Both the position numbers and the translations under genes were made by a program. 64,000 nucleotides of DNA from the NCBI GenBank assembly GCA_022843045.1, contig JALHOJ010000004.1:1-64000 (forward strand). The letters are read 5' to 3'. The first letter of the stretch is position 1. Each line of letters begins with the position of its first letter. The notes below the pieces were generated by a model. The model made no database searches. It worked only from the letters and a program-made list of their open reading frames with translations, and was not told where the DNA came from. Shown piece by piece: positions 14,583 to 21,903 of this stretch. Origin of the DNA: Phycisphaerales bacterium (GTDB lineage: Bacteria; Planctomycetota; Phycisphaerae; Phycisphaerales; UBA1924).

Positions 14583-15881
14583 TCATGGGCGATCTGGGTT
14601 GCCATTGCTGATGCGCTGTTCGAGGTTGGCGAGTCGGTCGGTGAGGAGGCGCTGGTGCGGGGCTGGCCAAGGCAGCGCGAGGGCGGCGAGCAGGGCGGCG
14701 CGGGCTTCGTGCAGCAAGTCGGCTCGCTCGAAAAGTTGGGCTCGGACGGCGTGGAAGGGCGGATAGTTGGCGAGGGCGGATTGGAGGTCGGCCTCGTCGA
14801 GAGCGCGCAGGCCTGCTTGCGGGCCGTGCAGCATCGCGATGACGACGACGCGGTTGAGTCGCACGATGGGTGTGGGATGAGCGCGGACGAGCAAGTCGTA
14901 GAGCGAGAGCAGTTCGGCCCAGTCGGTTGACTCGAACGTGGTGGCGCGTGCGTGGATGGAGGCGATCGCGGCTTCGATGTGGTATCGGGTGAGGCGAGTG
15001 CCGGAGGCGGCGAGGGCGAGGTGTCGGAAGCCGCGCTGGATCAACGCTTGGTTCCACTTGTCGCGCGGCTGCTGGTCGAGCATCAGGAGCACGCCGGCCT
15101 CGTCCATGCGTGCATCGGTGCGGGATCGCGTGAACAGGGTCATGGCGAGCATGGCGTGCACTGCGGGCGCGGTGGTGCGGGGGTGTTCGAGGAGCAGTTC
15201 GCACAGGCGGGTGCATTCCTCGAGCACATCCAGGCGGACGGGGTCGTTGCCGACGCCCGGGGCGTGGCCTTCGTTGAGCATGAGGTAGATGGTGTCGAGC
15301 ACGGCGTCGAGGCGCTCGGGCAGGTGGGTTTCATCGGGCACTTCGATCGTCGCCTGCTCGTCTCGGAGCAAGCGCTTGGCCCGCAAGATTCGCTGGGACG
15401 CGGCGTCTTCGGAGAGCAGAAACGCCCGCGCGACTTCGGCGACGGAGAAGCCCGCGACCAGGTGCAGCATGAGGGCGATGCGTGACTCGGGGGCAAGCTG
15501 CGGGGCGGCGCAGGCGAAGAGCATCGCGAGTTGGTCATCGAGCACCAGACCGGCGTCGCGCGGGGCCTGGGGACGGCCCAGCCACGCCGCGATGCCCGGA
15601 GCGCTGCGCTCGAGGACGCGGTCGCGGCGCAGTTCGTCGATGGCGCGGCGTCTGGCGACGCTGAGGAGCCAGGCGCCGGGGTTGTCGGGCACGCCGTGGA
15701 AGCGCCAGTGCTTGAGAGCCTGGACGAGTGCGTCTTGCACGACGTCTTCGGCGAGGTCGATGTGGCGGGCGCCGAAGGCGCGGACCAGCGACGCGCGCAG
15801 CCGCGCCGCCTCGTGTCGGAACACGTGGTCGGTCGCGGCGTGGGTGTTGTCCGGAGGCAGCGACGGCGAATCTTCGGGCAC
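14583..15881 (-). CDS. ECF42-type RNA polymerase sigma factor
   Basis: This 432-residue extracytoplasmic-function sigma factor directs RNA polymerase to a small regulon. Region 2 lies at about residues 20-88 (IDLAEDVVQDALVQALKHWR, then WLLSVARRRAIDELRRDR). Region 4 lies at about 115-165 (ESRIALMLHLVAGFSVAEVA). A C-terminal extension of about 250 helical residues (LDTIYLMLNEGHAPG and onward) marks the ECF42 group. ECF42 genes typically sit beside DGPF/YCII genes, as here, and no anti-sigma factor is present. The GTG start at 15881 lies two bases after the stop of the YCII gene and gives the family's usual N-terminus; no closer ATG exists. The extension probably regulates the sigma factor in place of an anti-sigma protein. 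Confidence 0.88.
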   Translation of the reverse strand: MPEDSPSLPPDNTHAATDHVFRHEAARLRASLVRAFGARHIDLAEDVVQDALVQALKHWRFHGVPDNPGAWLLSVARRRAIDELRRDRVLERSAPGIAAWLGRPQAPRDAGLVLDDQLAMLFACAAPQLAPESRIALMLHLVAGFSVAEVARAFLLSEDAASQRILRAKRLLRDEQATIEVPDETHLPERLDAVLDTIYLMLNEGHAPGVGNDPVRLDVLEECTRLCELLLEHPRTTAPAVHAMLAMTLFTRSRTDARMDEAGVLLMLDQQPRDKWNQALIQRGFRHLALAASGTRLTRYHIEAAIASIHARATTFESTDWAELLSLYDLLVRAHPTPIVRLNRVVVIAMLHGPQAGLRALDEADLQSALANYPPFHAVRAQLFERADLLHEARAALLAALALPWPAPHQRLLTDRLANLEQRISNGNPDRP

Positions 15882-15883
15882 GG

Positions 15884-16234
15884 TCAGACCTCGTCGACCT
15901 TGCGGATCTGGATCGAGGAGCCGTACTTGATGTGCGGGCAGGTCTTGGAGAGTTCGACGGCTTCGTCCAGCGAATTGGCGTTGATCACGAAGTACCCGCC
16001 CAGCACTTCCTTGGCTTCGGCGAAGGGGCCGTCGGTGATGATGAGTTTGCCGGCCGATCCACGCAGCGTCTTGCCGCCGTGCTCGGCGAGTTTGTCGCCG
16101 CCGACGAGCTTGCCCTGGCGGGCCAATTGCTCGGCCCACTGCTTGTACTCAGCGACGACCTGCTGCATCTGCTGGGGCGAGAGGTTGATGTCCTGGGCGG
16201 GGTTGTCGAACAGCATCAGCATGAACTTGGACAT
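15884..16234 (-). CDS. YCII-related DGPF-domain protein
   Basis: This is a 116-residue single-domain protein of the YCII/DGPF family, with the signature TDGPFAEAKEVLGGYFVI (DGPF at 68-71) and the usual MKFMLM-like first strand. Family members form ferredoxin-like dimers. They are the standard genomic partners, and likely targets, of ECF42 sigma factors, but their reaction is not known. ATG at 16234 has a good ribosome-binding site (AAGGAG about 7 bases upstream), one of the clearest in the window. The sigma factor gene follows after two bases, so the pair is one transcription unit. Confidence 0.9.
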   Translation of the reverse strand: MSKFMLMLFDNPAQDINLSPQQMQQVVAEYKQWAEQLARQGKLVGGDKLAEHGGKTLRGSAGKLIITDGPFAEAKEVLGGYFVINANSLDEAVELSKTCPHIKYGSSIQIRKVDEV

Positions 16235-16396
16235 GGCTTGCTCCTTGGCGTGCCTGGGCACGCGACCGGGCCGGGCATCCGCACCATGCGGAGGCTGGGC
16301 CACCCATGCGACGAATCAGCCGAAGTGCCGCCGACAGGAAAGGCGAAAAATCTTCGTGGGATCGGGTTGCGAGGGGCCGCGACCCAATTCCGAACA

Positions 16397-17701
16397 TCAG
16401 CCAATCTGCTTGGGACCAAGTTCGTGGCGGATTTCGCCCTGCACGATCGTCATTGCGGCGCGGCCTTGCACTTTGCGGCCCGGGAAGGGGGTGTTCTTGC
16501 TCTTGCTAAGCAGGGCGGAGGGCTGCACCGTCCACGTGGCGGCGGGGTCGATGACGGTGAGGTCGGCGACGCCTCCCACGACGAGTTTGCCGACGCCGCA
16601 GGAGTCGAGGCCGCAGAGTGTGGCGGGTTCGATCGTGAGCATCGCGATGAGGCGGGGCCAGTCGATTGCGCCGCTGCGGACGAGGGCTTCGATGTAGATG
16701 GGCAGGGCGGTTTCGAGGCCGACCATGCCGAAGGGGGCTTCTTCGAAGGGGAGCGCTTTCTCGTCGGCGCTGTGGGGGGCGTGGTCGGTGCCCAGCACGG
16801 TGATGACGCCCTCGGCGACGGCGGCGATGAGTGCGTCGATGTCCTTCTTCTCGCGCACGGGCGGGTTGACCTTGCCCAGGGTGTTGTAGTTGTCGCAGAC
16901 TTCGTGGGTGAGCACGAGATGGTGGGGCGTGACTTCGGCGGTGACGGGTTGGCCGCTTGCGCGGGCGCGGCGCAGGATTTCGACGCTTCCCCCACTGCTG
17001 ACGTGCTGGGCGTGGTATCGGCAGCCGATGCCAGCGTTGAGGCGGACGTCGCGCTCGATGATGGTTTCTTCCGCGCTGCGGGGCCAGCCGCCGAGCCCGA
17101 GCCGAACCGCGATCGAACCAGCGTGCATCGCACTGCCTTTGGTGAGCGTGGGTTCCTGGCAGTGCTGCATGAAGACGCAGCCGGTGGGGGCGACGTTGGC
17201 GAGAACCTTGGCCATCATGCCGGCGGTGGGGACGCAGTCGCCATCGTCGGTGAAGGCGACGGCGCCGGCGGCGCGAAGCAGCGAGATTTCGGTGAGTTCC
17301 TCGCCCTTGCGGCCTTTGGTGACGGCGGCGGAGGGGAACACGCGGCACTTGGCGGTTTGCAGAGCCCGCTGCTGGACCCATGCGAGGGTTTCGGGCGTGT
17401 CGAGGGCGGGCGCGGTGTTGGGCATGCAGACCAGGCTGGTGAAGCCACCCGCGACGGCGGACATGGTGCCGGTTTCGATGGTTTCTTTGTGTTCCTGGCC
17501 AGGCTCTCTGAGGTGGACGTGGGGATCGACCAGGCCTGGGGCGATGATCTTGCCTTCGCAGTTGATTTCGCGCGCGCCGTCGACCTTTGCGAGCTTGGGG
17601 CCGATGGCGGCGATCAGGCCGTTGGCGATGGCGACGTCTGCGACCTCGTCGCGCGAGGTCGCGGGGTCAAGGACGCGTCCGTTCCGCAGGAGCAGGTGCA
17701 T
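16397..17701 (-). CDS. pyrC: Dihydroorotase
   Basis: This 434-residue amidohydrolase closes carbamoyl-aspartate to dihydroorotate in pyrimidine synthesis. The metal site is visible in VDPHVHLREPG (H61, H63), the substrate site in CMPNTAPALD, and the catalytic aspartate D306 in GTDHAPHS. It is a type I (multifunctional-type) dihydroorotase of normal length. The start at 17701 (MHLLLRNGRV) is the family's typical N-terminus and lies inside the 3' end of ccoS: the two reading frames overlap by 35 bases. The gene is therefore the last of the cbb3 oxidase run on this strand, although its pathway is unrelated. The partner pyrB is not in the window. Confidence 0.93.
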   Translation of the reverse strand: MHLLLRNGRVLDPATSRDEVADVAIANGLIAAIGPKLAKVDGAREINCEGKIIAPGLVDPHVHLREPGQEHKETIETGTMSAVAGGFTSLVCMPNTAPALDTPETLAWVQQRALQTAKCRVFPSAAVTKGRKGEELTEISLLRAAGAVAFTDDGDCVPTAGMMAKVLANVAPTGCVFMQHCQEPTLTKGSAMHAGSIAVRLGLGGWPRSAEETIIERDVRLNAGIGCRYHAQHVSSGGSVEILRRARASGQPVTAEVTPHHLVLTHEVCDNYNTLGKVNPPVREKKDIDALIAAVAEGVITVLGTDHAPHSADEKALPFEEAPFGMVGLETALPIYIEALVRSGAIDWPRLIAMLTIEPATLCGLDSCGVGKLVVGGVADLTVIDPAATWTVQPSALLSKSKNTPFPGRKVQGRAAMTIVQGEIRHELGPKQIG

Positions 17702-17855
17702 GCGGGGCAGCGTAGTCGTCGTCTTCGAGTGCGACGCGGGTTGCGGGCGTGTCGAGATCGTCAAACTGGCCGTGGCGGACACCCCAGACGAAGGCCCAGA
17801 CGGCGGCGCCGACGATGACGATCGCGAGCGGGAGCACGATGAAGAGGACGCTCAT
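17667..17855 (-). CDS. ccoS: cbb3 oxidase maturation protein CcoS
   Basis: This is a 62-residue protein with one membrane helix (residues 3-25, VLFIVLPLAIVIVGAAVWAF) followed by the CcoS signature WGVRHGQFDDLDTPATR and an acidic tail. CcoS is required to insert haem and CuB into the cbb3 oxidase catalytic subunit. It overlaps ccoI by four bases upstream and pyrC by 35 bases downstream, so translation of all three is likely coupled. Length and motif match the family. Confidence 0.92.
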   Translation of the reverse strand: MSVLFIVLPLAIVIVGAAVWAFVWGVRHGQFDDLDTPATRVALEDDDYAAPHAPAPAERTRP

Positions 17856-20476
17856 GGGGTGGGCTCCGGAAGGGCGGTGGGGATGGGCTCAATCGACGCG
17901 GATCGCGCGGCGGCAGGGCGCACGCGTGGGGCGGCGAAGGTGGGCATGCGCAGGGCCAGCAGCAGGACCGTCAGCGAGGCCATGGGCATGATGATGGCGG
18001 CGAGCAGTGGGTTGATGATGCCTGTGATGGAGAGCGCGGCGGCGACGATGTTGTAGGCGATAGAGGCGATCACGCACCAGCGAATGGCGCGCATGGTGCG
18101 CTCCGCGCCGTCGAGCAAGGTGAGCACGCCAGCAAGGCCCGGCCTGGTGAGGTAGATGTCGGTGGCGGCGAGGCTGGCCTCGGCTCCGCCCTGGACGGCG
18201 ATGCCGACGCTGGCGGCGGCGAGGGCGGGAGCGTCGTTGACGCCGTCGCCCAGCATGACGGTCGTGGCGTGCTCGCGGGAGGCACGGACGAGGGCAAGTT
18301 TGGCTTCGGGCGCGAGGCCGCCCAGGCAGTCATTGGCGGGAATGCCGAGGGCGGCGCCGACGTGTTGCACGACTTGGGGGGCGTCGCCTGAGGCGATGCG
18401 GATGTGCCAGCCGCGGGCGCGGAGGTTGGCGAGGACTTGCGGGGCGTCGGCGCGGATGCGGTCGCCGATGCTGAGGAGGGCGACGGGGCGGTGGTTGATG
18501 GAGAGAAAGACGGGGGACTCGCCGCGGGCGAGGATTTCATTCTCGGCGCGGGTGAGTGGGTTGGATGTCGCGGCAATTGAGTTGGCTGCACTCGCGAGGG
18601 CAAAGGCGCGGGTGCCGATGCGGATGTGGTGGCCTTGGATGGTGCCTTCGCGGCCGGCGCCGAGGACTTCGCGGACGTCGGAGGCGGTGGGTAGATCGCT
18701 CGGCTCGGAGTGCGGAGCTACTCGCGCGATCGCTTTTGCAACGTGGTGCTGCGAGCCGGCCTCGAGCGCGGCGGCGAGGCGCTGCACGTCTGTGAGCGTG
18801 AAGGCGCAGTCGTCGGCGAGGGTCCAGCTGGTGACGCTGGGCGTGCCTTCGGTGAGGGTGCCGGTTTTGTCGACCAGGAGCGTGCGATGCGTGGTGCGCG
18901 TGCCCAGGGCTTCGATAGCGGCAGCGTTCTTGGCGAGGATGCCCAGACGGGCGGAGCGACCCATGGCCATGGTCATGACGAGGGGCGTCGCGAGGCCCAG
19001 GCCGCAGGGGCAGGTGACGACGAGCAGGGCGATGGCGTTGGTGAGTCCTCGCGAGAGGCCGCCATCGTGAGGCAACGCGAGCCACCAGAGGGCGATGGTG
19101 GCAAGGCCCAGCACGAGCATCGCGACGATGAAGTGAATCGCGAGTTGGTCGGTCCATTGAATGAAGGGCGGCTTGGTGCGCGAGCCTTCCTCGACCAGGC
19201 GCATCAGCTTGCCGACGCGGGTGGATTCGCCCGTGGCCTCGACGCGGACGCGCAGGAGGCCGCCCAGATTGATGGTGCCGGCCTCGACGTGATCGCCCAC
19301 GCGCACGGCGACGGGCTTGGTCTCGCCCGTGAGCAGGGAGCGATCGACGGAAGAACTGCCCACGAGCACGACGCCATCGACGGGCACGCTCGCACCGGCG
19401 AGAACGACCACGACATCGCTCACACGCAGGGCCTCGACGGGGACTTCGCGAATGCCGTCCTCGCCCACGCGGCTGGCGACGCTGGGCGTGAGGCTGAAGA
19501 GCAGTTCAACGCTGTCGGCGGCGGCGCGTTGCTGGCGCTGCTGGATGAAGCGGCCCACGAGCAGGAAGAAGATGAGGACGCTGATGGAGTCGAAGTAGAT
19601 GTCGCCTTCGCCGCGGATGGTGTTGACCACGCCCCACACCGTGCCGGCGAGCAGGCCCAGGCTGATGGGGACGTCGAGGGAGAGGGCGCGAGCGCGGAGG
19701 GCGGCGAGTGCGCCGCGGACGAACATCCAGCCGGGGCCGAACATGGCGATCACGGAGAGGGCCATGCTGACCCAGCGGAAGAGCTGGACGTGCGAGGCTT
19801 CCATCGTTTCAAACGCGCCGGCGTAGAGGGCCAGGAAGATCAGCATCACGTTTGCGGCGATTGCGCCGGCGATGCCCAGGCGCGCGAGCATGACGCGGTC
19901 GTCCTTGCGGCGGATATCGCGGGCGCGAGTGCCGCGGGCGGGGTGGGGCGTGTAGCCGAGGGTGTCGAGAGCGCGGGCGATGGTGGAGAGTGGGACGACG
20001 TGCGGATCCCACGTGACGGTGATGACGGCGCGGCCGACTTCGAGGCGGGCTTCGACGACGCCCTTGACGACCTGGGGCAGTTTTTCGAGCAGCCAGACGC
20101 AGGCGGAGCAATGAACGCCTTGGAGGAGGAGCTCGATGCGGCGGAGGTGAGTGTCGGCGGAGGCGGGGCGGGCGTAGAGGGCTTGGAAGGTTTCGTCGTC
20201 GTACTCGTCGAAGCGCCGATCGGTGGCGCGAAGGGTGGAGCCACCTGTTGAGTTGGCGGCTTGGGCTTGGTCGCGCAGGGCGTAGTAGCGCTCGAGGCCG
20301 CAGCCGCGGATGACTTCGTAGGCGGCTTGGCAGCCGGTGCAGCAGAATGGGGTGGACTGCGCGGCATGCTCGGCGAGCATGGATGATGGCACGGGCAGGC
20401 CGCAGTGGGCGCAGGCGACGCGTTGGGTTGCGCTCGCGCGTGGATTCGTGGAGGTTGGGAGTGTGTCAGTTGCCAT
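17852..20476 (-). CDS. ccoI: Copper-transporting P1B-type ATPase CcoI/FixI
   Basis: This 874-residue heavy-metal pump supplies copper for cbb3 oxidase assembly. The N-terminus carries the cysteine-rich domain seen in FixI/CcoI (CAHCGLPV, FCCTGCQAAYEVI), then an HMA domain with GVHCSACVWLLEKL. The membrane metal site CPC is at 489-491, the phosphorylated aspartate D536 is in DKTGTLTEG, and the hinge GDGVNDAPAL is near the C-terminus. About eight membrane helices are expected. It starts within the 3' end of the safE-like gene (11-base overlap) and precedes ccoS, the canonical ccoGHIS order with an extra gene between H and I. Confidence 0.93.
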   Translation of the reverse strand: MATDTLPTSTNPRASATQRVACAHCGLPVPSSMLAEHAAQSTPFCCTGCQAAYEVIRGCGLERYYALRDQAQAANSTGGSTLRATDRRFDEYDDETFQALYARPASADTHLRRIELLLQGVHCSACVWLLEKLPQVVKGVVEARLEVGRAVITVTWDPHVVPLSTIARALDTLGYTPHPARGTRARDIRRKDDRVMLARLGIAGAIAANVMLIFLALYAGAFETMEASHVQLFRWVSMALSVIAMFGPGWMFVRGALAALRARALSLDVPISLGLLAGTVWGVVNTIRGEGDIYFDSISVLIFFLLVGRFIQQRQQRAAADSVELLFSLTPSVASRVGEDGIREVPVEALRVSDVVVVLAGASVPVDGVVLVGSSSVDRSLLTGETKPVAVRVGDHVEAGTINLGGLLRVRVEATGESTRVGKLMRLVEEGSRTKPPFIQWTDQLAIHFIVAMLVLGLATIALWWLALPHDGGLSRGLTNAIALLVVTCPCGLGLATPLVMTMAMGRSARLGILAKNAAAIEALGTRTTHRTLLVDKTGTLTEGTPSVTSWTLADDCAFTLTDVQRLAAALEAGSQHHVAKAIARVAPHSEPSDLPTASDVREVLGAGREGTIQGHHIRIGTRAFALASAANSIAATSNPLTRAENEILARGESPVFLSINHRPVALLSIGDRIRADAPQVLANLRARGWHIRIASGDAPQVVQHVGAALGIPANDCLGGLAPEAKLALVRASREHATTVMLGDGVNDAPALAAASVGIAVQGGAEASLAATDIYLTRPGLAGVLTLLDGAERTMRAIRWCVIASIAYNIVAAALSITGIINPLLAAIIMPMASLTVLLLALRMPTFAAPRVRPAAARSASIEPIPTALPEPTP

Positions 20477-21362
20477 GGCACTCCGGTTGGTCGCCTCGCA
20501 GCAGGGCGGCGGCTTGGGTGAGGGCGGGGGATTGGTCGGCGAACTGGTCGGACAGGTGCTGGGAGTTGGCGGCGGCGCTGGCGAGGAGGTCGTTGGGCGT
20601 GGCGGTCAGGCGGCCCACGAGCGAGAGGAGGCCGAAGGTCAGGAGAAGCATGCTGGTGAGGATGGGGACGCGGATGCGCAGGGCGGTGGCGAGGCGATGG
20701 AGGAGTGCACCGAGGAGGACGAGGCCTGGCAACGTGCCCAGCCAGAAGGCGAGCATGACGAGCAGGCCGGCGGGCGCGCTGGCGGTGCCCGCGGCGACCA
20801 ACACGAAGGCGTAGAGCCAGCCGCAGGGGAGGAGAGTCGTGAGCAGGCCCGTGGCGAAGGCCCGGCGAGGGGCGGGCCAGGCGAGGACGGCGCGCTGGGC
20901 CGGGATGATCCAACGAAACGCGAGCGCGGGGGAGCGTCGAGGGGGGTGCGTGGCCGAATGCACGTTCGACGCTCCCTGACGGTCGCGTTTCGTGAACGCG
21001 AAGGCACCGAAGGAGCGGAGCAGCATCGCGGCGGCAATCAGGATCATGGTGACGCCCGCGAGGATTGCGGCAGCGCGCTGGAAGCCGAGGATGGATGCGC
21101 CGGCGTCGAGCGCGCTGCCGGAGAGGCCGGCGAGGGTGCCGAGGGTGAGGTAGGTTGCGAGGCGGCCGCTGTGGTAGAGAGCGTGGAGCGCGAGGGAGCT
21201 TGGGAGGGGCTGGGGACGGCCGGCGATGCGGACTTCGGCGCGATCGTCGATCGGAGACTTGGCGCAGGTGGCCATCGCCATGAACGCGCCGCACATGGCG
21301 AGGCAATGCGCGCTGCCCAGCGCGCTGGCGAGGAGGACGGTGATGAGGAGGGCGAGGGTCAC
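20466..21362 (-). CDS. Sulfite exporter TauE/SafE (UreH-like) membrane protein in the cco cluster
   Basis: This is an approximately 298-residue membrane protein with about six to seven helices. The first segment ITVLLASALGSAHCLAMCG is the signature of the SafE/UreH-type proteins (DUF/COG2836 group) that often lie between ccoH and ccoI; a role in copper supply or oxidase assembly is presumed, not shown. A second conserved half begins at FATGLLTTLLPCGWLYAF. The GTG start at 21362 was chosen because it begins 20 bases after the ccoH stop and directly precedes helix 1; an upstream ATG (21452) would overlap ccoH by 70 bases. The loop between the halves is written by an imperfect hairpin repeat (20913-20993), an apparent in-frame insertion of 27 codons. 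Confidence 0.82.
   Translation of the reverse strand: MTLALLITVLLASALGSAHCLAMCGAFMAMATCAKSPIDDRAEVRIAGRPQPLPSSLALHALYHSGRLATYLTLGTLAGLSGSALDAGASILGFQRAAAILAGVTMILIAAAMLLRSFGAFAFTKRDRQGASNVHSATHPPRRSPALAFRWIIPAQRAVLAWPAPRRAFATGLLTTLLPCGWLYAFVLVAAGTASAPAGLLVMLAFWLGTLPGLVLLGALLHRLATALRIRVPILTSMLLLTFGLLSLVGRLTATPNDLLASAAANSQHLSDQFADQSPALTQAAALLRGDQPECHGN
20913..20993. repeat. In-frame hairpin repeat inside the safE-like gene
   Basis: The ends ACGAAACGCG and CGCGTTTCGT pair over 10 bp, and the inner arms GGGAGCGTCGA and TCGACGCTCCC pair over 11 bp, separated by a seven-base mismatched block. The whole is 81 bases, a multiple of three, and it encodes the polar loop between two membrane halves. The right arm carries the core CTCCCTGACGGTCG, almost identical to that of the hairpin at 13869-13890. 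Confidence 0.75.
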
Positions 21363-21381
21363 TGTGGGATTCGGTGCAGTG

Positions 21382-21903
21382 TCAAGGGGTTGGTGATGGA
21401 CTTGCGGCGGCGACGTCGCTCGCGGCGATCCAGAGTTCGAACTTGCGGGCAACGCGGTCGCCCGCGCGGGCTGCTTCGACCTGGATAGTCCAGCGGCCTT
21501 CGCGGTTCATGGGCACGGCGCCGGCGTGCTCGCCCAGGCCCATATCGGCGAGGGTGGCGTGGGCGACGTCGTCGGGGCGGGCGTCGTGAAACGCGGCGAC
21601 GCGCACGGTGGCGTCGCGGAGGGGCTTGCCATCGCGACCATACAGCAGGACTTTGACGTCGGCGGTCTTGTCGTGATTGCCGTGGGCTTTGCAGTCGAGC
21701 TGCCAGCCGAGTTCGTCGGCCTTGGCGCGTTCGTCCTTGACTTGCTGCCAGGCGTGGCCTTTGGCGTCGTATTCATCCTCGATCTTCGCGACGGGATCGC
21801 CTGTGGCGGCGATGATGGTGAAGGTCACGATGGCGACGTTGGTGGCGAGGAAGCCGACGATGATGAAGGGCCAGGGTTGGAGGCGGGGGGGCTTGGACAT
21901 CAC
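21382..21903 (-). CDS. ccoH: FixH/CcoH family protein
   Basis: This is a 173-residue protein with one N-terminal membrane helix (about residues 11-34, PFIIVGFLATNVAIVTFTII) and a beta-rich domain outside the membrane that reads LLYGRDGKPLRDATVRVAAFHDARPDD, typical of FixH. CcoH/FixH is a cbb3 assembly factor that associates with the immature oxidase and with CcoI. The start overlaps the ccoG stop by four bases. Position between ccoG and the ccoI region fits the standard cluster. Confidence 0.88.
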   Translation of the reverse strand: MMSKPPRLQPWPFIIVGFLATNVAIVTFTIIAATGDPVAKIEDEYDAKGHAWQQVKDERAKADELGWQLDCKAHGNHDKTADVKVLLYGRDGKPLRDATVRVAAFHDARPDDVAHATLADMGLGEHAGAVPMNREGRWTIQVEAARAGDRVARKFELWIAASDVAAASPSPTP

